Assembly: GCF_000169375.1 (NCBI RefSeq)
Contig: NZ_AAXY01000002.1
Coordinates: 124,001 to 188,000, forward strand
Reading direction: 5' to 3'
DNA length: 64,000 nucleotides
Source: Marinobacter sp. ELB17
Lineage (GTDB): Bacteria > Pseudomonadota > Gammaproteobacteria > Pseudomonadales > Oleiphilaceae
Positions within the stretch are counted from its first letter, which is position 1, and every line of letters begins with the position of its first letter. Of this stretch, positions 1-9,073 are shown piece by piece. The notes under the pieces are model-generated. The model was not told where the DNA came from. It made no database searches and was given only the letters and a program-made list of their open reading frames with translations. Both the position numbers and the translations under genes were made by a program.

Positions 1-1289
1 TTTGCCATAGCTCCCGCTGTGTCAACTGAGTCGGGCACTGCCGGCTGCGAAACCAGATGAGCTGCGTGCGAATCAGCGGTAGTTGATTCCACATCTACTT
101 TTGCGGCCGCTGATACCATGGGCGCTATTGGGGCAACGGGTGCTGCAGCGCGCGCGCTGATGCCTAAGTCCAGGCACAGGTCGTCAACGTGAATCACATT
201 GCTCTGGTGCAACACTAGCGCTCTTTGTATGGCGTTATCCAATTCGCGTACATTGCCCGGCCATGGGTGAGCCAGCATTGCCTCGCGGGCGTCAGCCGCA
301 AACCTGACGCCATTGAGTTTCAGTTTGCGGCTGTGATTTTTCAACACCGCATTAGCCAGGGGAAGAATGTCCAGCGGCCGCTCACGCAGCGGTTGCCAAT
401 GCATGGGAAACACCGTCAGTCGGTAGTACAGGTCTTCACGAAAACGGCTTTCGCGCACGTGTTCGGCCAGATCCCGGTTGGTGGTGGCAATCACCCGCAC
501 ATCCAGAGCAATGGTTTTTCGCCCACCTACCCGCTCCACTTCCCGCTCCTGCAGCACTCGCAGCAATTTGGATTGCAAGCCTGGGTCCATTTCCGACACT
601 TCATCCAGCAAGATCGTTCCGCCGTTGGCTTGTTCGAACTTGCCTGGTGATGACGCGATGGCACCGGTAAAGGCGCCTTTTTCATGGCCAAAGAGCATGG
701 CTTCAAGCATGTTTTCGGGAATGGCTGCGCAGTTGATGGCAATAAACGGCTTGGTGGCGCGGGGGGAATGCTGGTGAATATAGCGCGCAAGCACCTCCTT
801 GCCGGTGCCGCTTTCACCTGAGATCATGACCGTTGAGTCGCTGTTGGCTACCTTGATTGCCAGCTGGAACATGCGTTTGCTGACCGGGTCTTCTGCCACC
901 GGCTGATCGCTGTCGGCCTGGCGCTTGCCGCCGGTAATTTTGCTAACCGCGTCGACCAGGGTATGGCCTTCAAACGGCTTTACCAGGTAATCAATGGCAC
1001 CGGCCTGCATAGCCGACACCGCATGGCTAATCTGGCCGTAGGCCGTCATCAGCATCATCGGCAGCCCCGGGTACAGGCGCTGTACTTCAACCAGCAATTC
1101 GTGGCCAGACAGCCCCGGCATATTAACGTCGCTAACCACCATGTCGACTGGCACCTGGGACAGCTGCCGCAGAGCTTCGTGGCCGTCTGCCGCCTCATGA
1201 ACGCGAAATTTGGCCAGCTCCAGGGTTGTCACCAAGGCTTCGCGCAGGTCACGGTCGTCCTCAACAATCAGAATCCGGGGCTTGGTCAT
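1..1289 (-). CDS. fleR: Sigma-54-dependent flagellar response regulator FleR (3' end beyond window)
   Basis: This is an NtrC-type activator, the response-regulator partner of FleS, which in Pseudomonas switches on class III flagellar genes with sigma-54. From the ATG at 1289 the protein shows a receiver domain with the phospho-acceptor Asp near residue 54 (VSDVNMPG), a AAA+ domain with Walker A GESGTGKE, the sigma-54 contact loop GAFTGA and the motif WPGNVREL. About 430 residues lie in the window; the C-terminal Fis-type helix-turn-helix should follow past base 1. It starts 68 bp after the fleS stop, as in a two-gene operon. The identification is secure by domains and by its neighbours fleS and fleQ. 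Confidence 0.93.
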   Translation of the reverse strand, partial: MTKPRILIVEDDRDLREALVTTLELAKFRVHEAADGHEALRQLSQVPVDMVVSDVNMPGLSGHELLVEVQRLYPGLPMMLMTAYGQISHAVSAMQAGAIDYLVKPFEGHTLVDAVSKITGGKRQADSDQPVAEDPVSKRMFQLAIKVANSDSTVMISGESGTGKEVLARYIHQHSPRATKPFIAINCAAIPENMLEAMLFGHEKGAFTGAIASSPGKFEQANGGTILLDEVSEMDPGLQSKLLRVLQEREVERVGGRKTIALDVRVIATTNRDLAEHVRESRFREDLYYRLTVFPMHWQPLRERPLDILPLANAVLKNHSRKLKLNGVRFAADAREAMLAHPWPGNVRELDNAIQRALVLHQSNVIHVDDLCLDLGISARAAAPVAPIAPMVSAAAKVDVESTTADSHAAHLVSQPAVPDSVDTAGAMA

Positions 1290-1357
1290 GGTGCTGTTCT
1301 CCACTGCGTATTCGATAGTGCGTGCCGGTGCGGCTCGCCAGATTTAATCAAGTGCTG

Positions 1358-2590
1358 CTATTGATTCGTGCGATTCAACAATGGCAGGTAAATCGTGGCC
1401 TGAGCCCCGCCTTGGCCGTTTGAGATCATCGCAAAGCGGCCTTGATGTGCGCTCACTACCGCTTGTACGACCGCCAGGCCAAGGCCGGTGCCGTGGGATT
1501 TTGTGGTGTAGAAAGCTTCTTGCAATCGCGGAGCCATAGCCGGGTCAAACCCCGGGCCGTTATCGCTTACCTCGATGGCCAACTCATGATCACAACCGCG
1601 AAGGTTCAGGCGCACGCTGGTTGCCCCTGCTTCGATGCTGTTGTTGACCAAATTGGTACAGGCACCAACCAGAGCGTCACGGTTACACAACAGGTGGCCC
1701 TCAGCCCCCCGTGTGTCCAGAATTAGCTGAGCTCCACTGCGTTCAGCAATGGCGTCTACTGCAGACTTCAGTGCAACCGCCAGAGTGGTTACCGACAGTT
1801 CTTCCGCCAAACGGGTTTCACCGCGGGCAAAAATAAGCATGTCGCGCACCTGCTGTTCCAAATGCGACAGGCGCGACATGAGTCGGTTGGCACAGCGCTG
1901 GCGCATTTCTTCATCCAGATCGGCTTCGGTCAGGTGACCGCCGTACAGAATTGCCGCCGACAGGGGCGTGCGAATCTGATGGGCCAATGAAGCGACCATC
2001 TTGCCCATCGCGGATAAGCGCTGGGCATGGGCCAGCTGTGACTGCAGCTGTCGGGTTTCGGTCATATCCGTCAGCAAAATTAACTGACCGGGCTGATTTT
2101 CCATGGTGCGAATTTCAATACTGACCCGACGACCGTCTTTCAGTGAAATTTCGTGACCGTCGTCCTGGCGTGGCGCAAAGCAGCGCTGAATCACACCAAT
2201 CCAGTGCTCGCCATCCAGCGGCTCACCCAAAAGGCCGATGGCCGCAGGGTTGGTTTGAGTAACCACACCCTGGCTGTCCAGCACCACCACGCCGGCTGGC
2301 AAGGCCTTCAACAGCGTGGTGAGTTGGTCTGCCAACTGTTCTTTTTTCTCCAGCTCTTGCTGGCGCTGCAGACTCTCTTCCGATAATTCGCCGGAAAGCT
2401 GGTTAACACGAGACTCCAGAGTGCGGTAAGAATCGGTGATCTGGCGCGACATACGGTTGAACATGTCCAAAGCGGAGTCTACCGCGTCATCACTTTGCTG
2501 CGGGAATAGCGCCGTTACTTTGCCATTCACATCGGCGGCGGCGTTAGCCGGTGCATTGGTCTGCCCGATTGCAAATTGTGCGTGATTCAT
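1358..2590 (-). CDS. fleS: Flagellar sensor histidine kinase FleS
   Basis: This 410-residue kinase phosphorylates FleR in the flagellar cascade. I see a coiled-coil stretch (about residues 50-95), a PAS domain (about 90-175), the H-box AHQIRTPLSAA with His204, and ATPase boxes NLVNNSIEAGA, DNGPGFD and GTGLGLAVV. No transmembrane segment is present, so it is a cytoplasmic kinase like Pseudomonas FleS. It lies between fleQ and fleR, and a sigma-54-type -24/-12 element about 80 bp upstream suggests activation by FleQ. Confidence 0.93.
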   Translation of the reverse strand: MNHAQFAIGQTNAPANAAADVNGKVTALFPQQSDDAVDSALDMFNRMSRQITDSYRTLESRVNQLSGELSEESLQRQQELEKKEQLADQLTTLLKALPAGVVVLDSQGVVTQTNPAAIGLLGEPLDGEHWIGVIQRCFAPRQDDGHEISLKDGRRVSIEIRTMENQPGQLILLTDMTETRQLQSQLAHAQRLSAMGKMVASLAHQIRTPLSAAILYGGHLTEADLDEEMRQRCANRLMSRLSHLEQQVRDMLIFARGETRLAEELSVTTLAVALKSAVDAIAERSGAQLILDTRGAEGHLLCNRDALVGACTNLVNNSIEAGATSVRLNLRGCDHELAIEVSDNGPGFDPAMAPRLQEAFYTTKSHGTGLGLAVVQAVVSAHQGRFAMISNGQGGAQATIYLPLLNRTNQ

Positions 2591-2667
2591 AACCCTTTCC
2601 CTTACCCAAGGTGATCGATATTGGCGCTGCGCAGACCGCTCACTGGTGATTCGTTATGATTTACCAA

Positions 2668-2682
2668 GCTAGCTTCATGCCA
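2668..2682 (-). promoter_or_regulatory. Candidate sigma-54 promoter of fleSR
   Basis: On the minus strand TGGCATG, four bases, then TAGC gives GG-N10-GC spacing, close to the sigma-54 consensus TGGCACG-N4-TTGC. It lies about 80 bp upstream of the fleS start and downstream of the fleQ terminator. Pseudomonas fleSR is known to be sigma-54/FleQ dependent, so the position makes sense. The -12 element has one mismatch. Confidence 0.6.
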
Positions 2683-2762
2683 ACTCAATATTTCTTAGGA
2701 TTTTCAATAGGAAAGAATTTTTAGAAAAAGGCAGATGACGGGTTTCCGTCACTTTAAAACGA

Positions 2763-2794
2763 CAAAAGCGCCAGCGGTTACAAACCGTTGACGC
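2763..2794 (-). terminator. Intrinsic terminator after fleQ
   Basis: Read on the minus strand, arms GCGTCA and TGGCGC enclose a second perfect stem CGGTT/AACCG with a three-base loop, followed by CTTTTG. It sits about 65 bp after the fleQ stop and separates fleQ from the fleSR promoter. Confidence 0.6.
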
Positions 2795-2857
2795 CATTTT
2801 AAGATTGCTGCACCGGTGTTTTCAGCCGGCTGATCGAACCTCTGGGGCATCGCGCCC

Positions 2858-4342
2858 TCAGGCTTGGCCCGCCTCTTCACGAAGACCGTACTTGCGGACT
2901 TTTTCCACCAAGGTGGTGCGGCGAATACGTAATTTTTCCGCAGCCCGGGCCACGACTCCGCCGGCTTCGTCAAGCGCCTGCTGGATCAATTCACGCTCCA
3001 GGTTACCCAAATAGTCTTTCAAATCGAGCCCATTAACCGGCAATAACGCAGGTGAATCTAACCCAACCGAGCCAGACGAGAGAGATGATAGGTCAGGCTC
3101 ATCAAAATCGACGTGATCTTCGTCATGGTCGTCAACGTAGCGAAATTTTTTCGGCAGTTCCTGCACACCAATCACCCCAAACGGGTTCATGATTGCCAGC
3201 CGCTCTACCAAGTTGGCTAGCTCACGCACGTTGCCGGGCCAGTCGTGACGACACAAATTCAGAATGGCAGCGGAGTTCAGGCGCAGCGATCCGCGTTTTT
3301 CTTTTTCCATGCGCGCAACCAGTTCGTTAATCAGCAGCGGAATGTCCTCAACCCGATCGCGCAGCGCCGGCATCTCAATGGGAAACACATTCAGCCGGTA
3401 ATACAGATCTTCGCGGAAGCTCCCACTTTGAATCATGTCTTCCAAGTGTTTGTGGGTGGCGGCGATGATGCGCACGTTGGCAAATTTGGTGTGGTTGCTC
3501 CCGACCCGCTCGAACGTACGTTCTTGCAAGACCCGCAAAATCTTCACTTGCATATTCAACGGCATGTCGCCTATTTCGTCCAGAAACAGGGTGCCGCCCT
3601 CGGCCAACTCAAAACGACCCACTCGAGTGGTTATCGCGCCGGTGAACGCGCCTTTTTCATGGCCAAACAGCTCGCTCTCCAGCAGTTCCGCAGGAATGGC
3701 GCCGCAGTTTACCGGCACAAAGGGTTTATCGCGGCGGCTGGAATGGTAATGCAGATTACGTGCGACCACTTCTTTGCCGGTACCGGATTCGCCCGTCACC
3801 AACACACTGACTTCTTTGTCTGCCACCTGCTCCATCAACTGGCGTACCTGCTGCACCTTGCGGCTGGTACCCACCAGTGAGCGGAACAACTGAACGCCGC
3901 GCATCTGGCCGCGCTTGCGGGCTCGGCTGTAGTGGTCTTGGAACACCTGGGCACGGTATAGCGAATCAATAAATTTGGTGTAACCCAATGGCCACTCCAG
4001 GCGCGCAATAATTCGCCCACGCTGTTCGTCATTCAGACCGGAAAAATCAGAGTCGCCAATACACAGCACGGGGATGCTGGGAGACCATTTGCACAAAGCC
4101 CTGATCGTGGCTTCGGCGCTGGCATCGTCGCCTTGCACGATGACCACAGAGACCGCCTGTGCGTCTGCCTCGTCGGCGCCTGACAACACATCGCGTGCCT
4201 TGCTGCCAGCCAACCAGCTCTCTTCGCCGAGAAACTCGAGAATGGTCGTAATATCGCGGCAGCGGTCAGCAGCTTCACTGAACACCAGCACTGTGTTGGA
4301 TTTCAACATTCCAGGCCATCTCTTGTAGGTTTTGTGCGACAT
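2858..4342 (-). CDS. fleQ: Flagellar master regulator FleQ
   Basis: This 494-residue protein is the top-level sigma-54 activator of flagellar genes, which in Pseudomonas also responds to c-di-GMP. It has a receiver-like N-terminal domain, a AAA+ domain with Walker A GESGTGKE (about 184-191), GAFTGA and WPGNVREL, and a C-terminal Fis-type helix-turn-helix ([20 protein letters not shown]). The c-di-GMP-binding motif LFRSLVG is intact at about 152-158. The chosen ATG has AAGG 7-8 bases upstream; an internal Met at residue 12 is a possible alternative that matches the Pseudomonas length better. It is transcribed separately from fleSR. Confidence 0.93.
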   Translation of the reverse strand: MSHKTYKRWPGMLKSNTVLVFSEAADRCRDITTILEFLGEESWLAGSKARDVLSGADEADAQAVSVVIVQGDDASAEATIRALCKWSPSIPVLCIGDSDFSGLNDEQRGRIIARLEWPLGYTKFIDSLYRAQVFQDHYSRARKRGQMRGVQLFRSLVGTSRKVQQVRQLMEQVADKEVSVLVTGESGTGKEVVARNLHYHSSRRDKPFVPVNCGAIPAELLESELFGHEKGAFTGAITTRVGRFELAEGGTLFLDEIGDMPLNMQVKILRVLQERTFERVGSNHTKFANVRIIAATHKHLEDMIQSGSFREDLYYRLNVFPIEMPALRDRVEDIPLLINELVARMEKEKRGSLRLNSAAILNLCRHDWPGNVRELANLVERLAIMNPFGVIGVQELPKKFRYVDDHDEDHVDFDEPDLSSLSSGSVGLDSPALLPVNGLDLKDYLGNLERELIQQALDEAGGVVARAAEKLRIRRTTLVEKVRKYGLREEAGQA

Positions 4343-4455
4343 TTAAGACCTTAACCGCCTCGGAGTCAATTTTATGACGCCGAGCCCTACAAAATCTTGC
4401 TTACACGCGCCAGCGATCTGGCGCTGCCCGCAATCTGGCTACTGCCCCGTCTGGC

Positions 4456-4782
4456 TCAGGGCCGAGACGAGGACACTTTATGGTAGGCTTTAGCTGCGCT
4501 GCTATTACGGTTGACTTCTTTCAATTCGAGCTGTGCTGCGGCCTTGGCCTGGCGGGCAGAGCCGTCAGCGGCGTCGACAAACTCTTGTACCCTCTGTAAT
4601 TGACTGCGCACGGTTTCAGCTGGCAGTTGCCCTTGTTCTAACGCTTCAAGCAGCGGTTCGATAGCGGGCTTTATCACTGGGTTCAGACGGCTAATCAACT
4701 CCCAGTCCTGGTCTTTCAGAGCCTGCTGCATGTGCTCAAGAAGCTGGTCCAGGTGTGCCATTGCAGGATGGTCTGCGGCCAT
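4456..4782 (-). CDS. Small FliT-like flagellar protein (putative chaperone)
   Basis: This 108-residue, mostly helical, glutamine-rich protein lies just upstream of fleQ in the same direction. In Pseudomonas this slot is filled by a small FliS/FliT-like gene between fliS and fleQ. I see no catalytic motif. The size, helical character and position fit a FliT-type export chaperone that binds a flagellar substrate in the cytoplasm, but the assignment rests mainly on position. It could instead be an unrelated small conserved protein. Confidence 0.6.
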   Translation of the reverse strand: MAADHPAMAHLDQLLEHMQQALKDQDWELISRLNPVIKPAIEPLLEALEQGQLPAETVRSQLQRVQEFVDAADGSARQAKAAAQLELKEVNRNSSAAKAYHKVSSSRP

Positions 4783-5160
4783 TGTTCATTGCTCCTGTGC
4801 AGTGATCTGCAACCGGGTGCGAAACCCAGTGTGCTTACATTTAACCATATTACACCTTAGCAACGCACAACAGCACGACGTACAACAGCCGCGGCGAGTC
4901 GCCATGACCTAACCCAGGCAAACATCTCAGGTATTTGTTGTTTGATTTGAACGGAGGTTTTAAGACACAGCTACGCTTTTTTTGGCGGCTTTTGACTGTT
5001 CGGGCAAACTTCTCAAAACTGAAGTAGACAGCGGGCACCGCGGCTTTGAAACTGTTATAGTATGCTGCTTATTTCCGGCTTTAGAGAATTCCGGTGCCCG
5101 TGAATTTCACAGCGTCCATTACGCTAACATTAACAGCAGCAACAGCAGTCGCGAGGGTAT
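4783..5160. other. 378-bp intergenic region between divergent genes
   Basis: This gap separates the minus-strand FliT-like gene from the plus-strand gene at 5161, so it must hold two divergent promoters. I could not pick out a convincing sigma-70, sigma-28 or sigma-54 element. An A/C/G-rich run of CAGCAA units just before 5161 is the only local pattern. No gene is visible. Confidence 0.4.
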
Positions 5161-5637
5161 ATGGCAGCAGCGTGGCATTCCCATCTTGCCGGTAAACTGG
5201 CACTGGCGCAGACATTGTTACGACTTGCGGTTAACAGCAATCAGCCCTTACAGCAGGAAGCTTGCAAACAAGGTGCCATTGAACTCATGCTGCGATCGCG
5301 AACGCTGCTGCTGTATACCCTGGCAGTGTGCTATCAGCAACGCAAAGGGCAACCCCAAAGCATTGACCAACTGGGCAAGCTGATCGGAGCCGATGCGCCG
5401 GAAGCTCAGCAACTGCTGGCATTGCAAGCCAGCGCTGACAGTTGGTGGAACCATCTGGAGCAACTTGGAGACGCGCAGAACCGGCCACCTGCGGCAAAAA
5501 AAACCGTCAGCAACGACAACATTATTGCCATCACTGCGGCCGTTGGCGCAGACCGTTCGCTGGCATCGGTTCAAGCCAGCCTAAGCGCAATAAAGCAATT
5601 TTCAGCCGATGTGGAAGCAAGACACAGCGAATGGTAA
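5161..5637 (+). CDS. DUF6586-type conserved protein
   Basis: This 158-residue protein resembles the small conserved proteins found next to lexA-sulA in Pseudomonas (the PA3009/PA3010 region). It is largely helical, has no signal peptide and shows no catalytic motif. It starts at an ATG shortly after a GAGGG. It is followed after 48 bp by another small gene in the same direction and then by the convergent sulA-lexA pair. Function unknown; the family name is recalled from neighbourhood and length, not from a search. Confidence 0.65.
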   Translation: MAAAWHSHLAGKLALAQTLLRLAVNSNQPLQQEACKQGAIELMLRSRTLLLYTLAVCYQQRKGQPQSIDQLGKLIGADAPEAQQLLALQASADSWWNHLEQLGDAQNRPPAAKKTVSNDNIIAITAAVGADRSLASVQASLSAIKQFSADVEARHSEW

Positions 5638-5685
5638 AACATCCCCGCGTACACTTTCCCATTGGCGAACATAAAGGTTCGGATC

Positions 5686-5958
5686 ATGTCACCATCGTTT
5701 TTTGAAATTATTCAACTCAGCAATGGCGACTACGCTTTGCGCCGCGTTGACGACGACGGCGCGCCATTGGTGCGTATCAGTTTTTCCGAAGAAGCCAAAG
5801 ACATGATGGACGACCGCCAGATGCAAGTGGCCAAAGCCATGATTGCGGCAGGCATTGACGCAGCGGGCGATAGCGCCCAGGACCTGGACTGGGATAGCAC
5901 TGACAGCGGCAGCGACGTTGAGTGGTTTGATGCGCCCCACAGTCCGACGCTGCACTAA
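5686..5958 (+). CDS. Small conserved hypothetical protein next to sulA
   Basis: This roughly 90-residue acidic protein begins MSPSFFEIIQL and ends in a Ser/Asp-rich tail. The ATG at 5686 is preferred over an upstream in-frame TTG at 5662 because AAAGG lies eight bases before it. Homologous small genes sit in the same place near lexA-sulA-topA in pseudomonads. No motif allows a functional call. It is likely co-transcribed with the gene at 5161. Confidence 0.65.
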   Translation: MSPSFFEIIQLSNGDYALRRVDDDGAPLVRISFSEEAKDMMDDRQMQVAKAMIAAGIDAAGDSAQDLDWDSTDSGSDVEWFDAPHSPTLH

Positions 5959-6000
5959 CGCTAACGTAAAACTCTATTAACGTTGGCGCACCACTCTTTA

Positions 6001-6465
6001 CTAACGTTGACGCAAAACGACGCCATGGCTATTGCCCGCGGCGGATGCCGCCTGGAGTGCCTCGAAACACGCTTTGTTCAGCTTTTCGGTCCACAGCACC
6101 ACCGCATGGCATGTGCCCACGCTGAGGGCCCGCTCCGCCAACTTGAGCGCTGGATGCTCGGCGCTGGAACGCAAAACCAGCAGCTCACCCGCAATAATGC
6201 CGTGCATTTTTTGCCATTTGCTGACCAGCTCTTGAGGTGGGTCAATCCATGCCAACCAGCGCTTTTCCTGGTTCAGCTGGGTCAGCATTGGCAGTAACAG
6301 CTGAAAATTTTCCACTTGGCCCTGGGGCAAGATGATTTCGGTGACGTTACCAGCAGACACCGGGGCTGGCCGGGGCTGAACTCGCACAGGCGGCGCCTGC
6401 TCTGCCACTCGCGCTGCGATCTGTTGCTGATATGCAAGATTGCCGTTAAAGCTCAGTTGTTCCAT
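6001..6465 (-). CDS. sulA: SOS cell-division inhibitor SulA
   Basis: This 154-residue protein is the SOS-induced inhibitor of FtsZ polymerisation, which delays division during DNA damage. The core from about residue 42, including EIILPQGQ, RWLAWIDPP and LLVLRSSAEHPAL, matches the SulA/RecA-like fold. It begins 42 bp after the lexA stop on the same strand, and I see no LexA box of its own, so it is probably expressed as the second gene of a lexA-sulA operon under the double operator upstream of lexA, as in Pseudomonas. Confidence 0.88.
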   Translation of the reverse strand: MEQLSFNGNLAYQQQIAARVAEQAPPVRVQPRPAPVSAGNVTEIILPQGQVENFQLLLPMLTQLNQEKRWLAWIDPPQELVSKWQKMHGIIAGELLVLRSSAEHPALKLAERALSVGTCHAVVLWTEKLNKACFEALQAASAAGNSHGVVLRQR

Positions 6466-6507
6466 GATTCCCCGCCCTTCTTTGTGTCGGTTTACTGTCG
6501 CTACGGA

Positions 6508-7137
6508 TCAGTGCAGGTCTGAGCGGCGGATAACGCCAACGCCCAACCCTTCAATGAACAGATCCTGCTCGGTCAGATCTACTTCAATCGGCGCGAAGTC
6601 GTCGTTTTCCGCCACCAGATACACTTTGTTACCTTCTTTACGAAAGCGCTTCACGGTCACTTCATCACCTACCCTGGCCACCACAATCTGGCCGTTGTGA
6701 ACGTCCTGAGTGCTGTGTACTGCCAGCAAGTCACCGTCTAGAATCCCGATATTCTTCATGCTCATACCACGCACTCGCAGCAGGTAATCCGCCGCCGGCG
6801 AAAAAAAGCCAGGCTTTAAAGTGCAGTGGTCTTCCACGTGCTCCTGAGCCAGAATCGGGCTACCGGCTGCCACTTGGCCAATCACCGGCAAACCCAGGTC
6901 CTGCTCGCTTTCTGGCAGGCGAATACCGCGGCTGGCGCCGGGCACCATTTCAATAGCGCCTTTGCGTGCCAAAGCCCGCAAATGCTCTTCTGCCGCATTG
7001 GCGGAGCGGAAACCCAGCTCAGCTGCAATTTCGGCGCGGGTGGGCGGATACCCGGTTTCATCCAGGTAGCGGCGGACGATATCCAGCACTTGGGACTGCC
7101 TGGCAGTGAGTTTCATATTTGGGATCCGCTGCGTCAT
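6508..7137 (-). CDS. lexA: LexA repressor
   Basis: LexA represses SOS genes and cleaves itself when RecA filaments form. The N-terminal winged helix is clear ([30 protein letters not shown]), the cleavage site reads VAAGSPIL, and the Ser/Lys dyad is present in GMSMKN and VTVKRF. The start at 7137 has AGGG six bases upstream; an in-frame ATG at 7116 giving MKLTARQ matches the usual family N-terminus and is the main alternative. The promoter region carries two LexA boxes, so the gene is autoregulated. Confidence 0.95.
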   Translation of the reverse strand: MTQRIPNMKLTARQSQVLDIVRRYLDETGYPPTRAEIAAELGFRSANAAEEHLRALARKGAIEMVPGASRGIRLPESEQDLGLPVIGQVAAGSPILAQEHVEDHCTLKPGFFSPAADYLLRVRGMSMKNIGILDGDLLAVHSTQDVHNGQIVVARVGDEVTVKRFRKEGNKVYLVAENDDFAPIEVDLTEQDLFIEGLGVGVIRRSDLH

Positions 7138-7145
7138 AAAATACC

Positions 7146-7179
7146 CTGTTTGTTTATACAGTGGTTTGACTATATACAG
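7146..7179 (-). promoter_or_regulatory. Double LexA operator upstream of lexA-sulA
   Basis: On the minus strand CTGTATAAACAAACAG (7146-7161) is a perfect CTGT-N8-ACAG LexA box. Two bases further upstream CTGTATATAGTCAAAC (7164-7179) has a perfect left half and a weak right half. The twin arrangement resembles the E. coli lexA operator and lies directly before the lexA start. Confidence 0.9.
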
Positions 7180-7318
7180 TGTTTTATCCAGTGTAAACCC
7201 TGTTTATGGCATTTTCCCCACTTGCTCGGTTACCAGAGTCAGGCACCTAATATGCTATGGTAATTCTGTCGTTACAGGCCGCGCTTGCAGCGCTGAAGAC
7301 TGATTGAAAGGTGTAATA

Positions 7319-8320
7319 ATGACGCAAAAGAACGTCTGCAGAATTCCCTCTGTAACCCACACTGCCGGCGGAGCAGAGCGCCGGGTTGGTGTAGAAATCG
7401 AGCTTTCGGGTTTAAGCTATGAAGCGCTGGTGCACGAAGTCGCCAATCTGCTGAACGGCGCGCCGCAACCGCGGTCGCGCTACGTAACCGCAGTAGACAC
7501 GCCACTGGGCGAGTTCGTGATCGAGCTGGATTCTGATTCCATTAAAGATCTGGACCTGACCGGGGCCGACGTGCCGGAAAGCCTGCGCGAGATTGGCGGG
7601 CAGGCTATGGACGTAATCGACGCCGCAGCCGAGCGTATTGTGCCGCTGGAAATTGTCGGGCCGCCCATCGGTTTTTCCCAGGTGGAAGAGGTTGAGCGGC
7701 TGGTCAAAGAACTGCGGAAACTTGGCGTTCTGGGCAGCCGCGAGTCCATTTATTATGCCTTCGGACTGCAACTGAACCCGGAACTGCCAGATTTACAGGC
7801 GCCCACCATTACGCGCTATTTACAGGCGTTTGCAGGCTTGTACGAGTGGCTGAAAAAGCGCCATCAACTGGATATCAGCCGGCGTTTTACACCCTACATA
7901 GAGCCCTGGGCGACTCGCTACACAGAACTGCTGATGAAAGATGACTACGCGCCATCGTTGGAACAGTTGATGGAAGACTACCTGCAGCACAACCCCACCC
8001 GAAACCGGGCACTGGATCTGTTGCCGCTGTTTGCCCATCTGAATGCACCGTTGCTGGCGCGGTACGTAAAAGACCCGCGCATCAAAAAACGGCCCACCCT
8101 GCATTATCGGCTACCGGATTGCGACATCGACAACCCGCAGTGGAATTTTTCTTCGGTATGGAATGACTGGGTAATACTGGACGACATTGCCAACAACAGC
8201 GAAGACCTGGCGCAACTTCGGGCTCAGTTTCGCGATTCCGGCACTATCAGCCTGCACAATCTGACCCACAGCAAACCGGAGACCATTCACCACTGGCTTG
8301 AACACAAAGGCTATGTCTGA
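7319..8320 (+). CDS. Putative amidoligase (Amidoligase_2 family)
   Basis: This 333-residue protein resembles the glutamine-synthetase/GCS-fold amidoligases predicted by comparative genomics to form amide bonds between a carboxylate and an amine using ATP. The N-terminal strand motif VGVEIEL (residues 23-29) supplies the paired Glu residues typical of metal binding in this fold, followed by FVIELDSD and YYAFGLQLNPELP. The ATG at 7319 has AAAGG upstream. It overlaps the next gene, a class I glutamine-amidotransferase-like hydrolase, by 8 bp, and that pairing is characteristic of the family. The substrate is unknown; a peptide or polyamine conjugate is only a guess. Confidence 0.75.
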   Translation: MTQKNVCRIPSVTHTAGGAERRVGVEIELSGLSYEALVHEVANLLNGAPQPRSRYVTAVDTPLGEFVIELDSDSIKDLDLTGADVPESLREIGGQAMDVIDAAAERIVPLEIVGPPIGFSQVEEVERLVKELRKLGVLGSRESIYYAFGLQLNPELPDLQAPTITRYLQAFAGLYEWLKKRHQLDISRRFTPYIEPWATRYTELLMKDDYAPSLEQLMEDYLQHNPTRNRALDLLPLFAHLNAPLLARYVKDPRIKKRPTLHYRLPDCDIDNPQWNFSSVWNDWVILDDIANNSEDLAQLRAQFRDSGTISLHNLTHSKPETIHHWLEHKGYV

Positions 8321-9044
8321 ATCGATATCTGAACGGATGGAAAAAGAGTCCCCGCCCGGGCTGACCATCGGCATCAGTGGCCCGCGCCGACGCGGACTGG
8401 CCCAGCGGTTGATTATGCTGGCGCTGCACATGCAAGGCGCGCGCACCCATTACATACGCCCCGGTGCCAGGGTGAACGTGAGCCTACTGGACGGCCTAGT
8501 GCTTTCCGGCGGCACTCACGTGCAACCGACGCTCTATGGCCAGTACCCCATGGTAACGGCAGATTACGATAAACGCCGTGATGAAACCGATCAGCGCCTG
8601 CTGACAGAAGCGGAAACCCTGGACCTGCCGGTGCTGGGAATATGCCGCGGCGCACAGTTGATTAATGTGCATCGCGGCGGCTCCCTGTGCCAAAACGTGA
8701 CTCCACTGCGGCAGAACACACGCCATCGCCCGCTGCTATTGCCCCTGCAAACCGTTAAGGTGGTGGATCACACTCGCCTGAGCCAGATCATGCGGGCGCC
8801 GGTTATCGGTGCAAATCGTATTCACAGCCAAACCATTAAAAGACTGGGGCAAGACCTGCGCGTAGTGGCTGTGGATAACGATCTGTTCGTGCAGGCCATC
8901 GAAAATACCCGTGGCCAGTGGCTAATGGGGGTGCAATGGCACCCAGAGTATCTGCTTTACCACAGCGGCCACCGCCATATACTCCGCCATTTTGTAGACG
9001 AAGCCTGTCGCCTGAAAATGGCCAGACTGAACGCCGAGCCTTAG
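8313..9044 (+). CDS. Class I glutamine amidotransferase-like gamma-glutamyl hydrolase (peptidase C26)
   Basis: This 243-residue protein has the class I amidotransferase fold with the full triad: Cys111 in LGICRGAQ, then His210 and Glu212 in VQWHPEY. It resembles PuuD-type hydrolases that cleave gamma-glutamyl amides. The ATG lies inside the last codons of the amidoligase gene, so the two are translationally coupled. It may reverse or edit the amide made by its partner, or supply ammonia; the sequence does not decide. No signal peptide, so it acts in the cytoplasm. Confidence 0.82.
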   Translation: MSESISERMEKESPPGLTIGISGPRRRGLAQRLIMLALHMQGARTHYIRPGARVNVSLLDGLVLSGGTHVQPTLYGQYPMVTADYDKRRDETDQRLLTEAETLDLPVLGICRGAQLINVHRGGSLCQNVTPLRQNTRHRPLLLPLQTVKVVDHTRLSQIMRAPVIGANRIHSQTIKRLGQDLRVVAVDNDLFVQAIENTRGQWLMGVQWHPEYLLYHSGHRHILRHFVDEACRLKMARLNAEP

Positions 9045-9073
9045 CCGTGCGTTAACCGTTTTTTAACCGTGCT

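Noticed and set aside
3245..3880. 211-codon open frame antisense to fleQ
   Set aside because: Same reason: the conserved AAA+ domain of fleQ on the other strand explains the open frame.
4982..5383. 133-codon plus-strand open frame before the DUF6586-type gene
   Set aside because: It overlaps the better supported gene at 5161 in another frame and has no domain or ribosome site.
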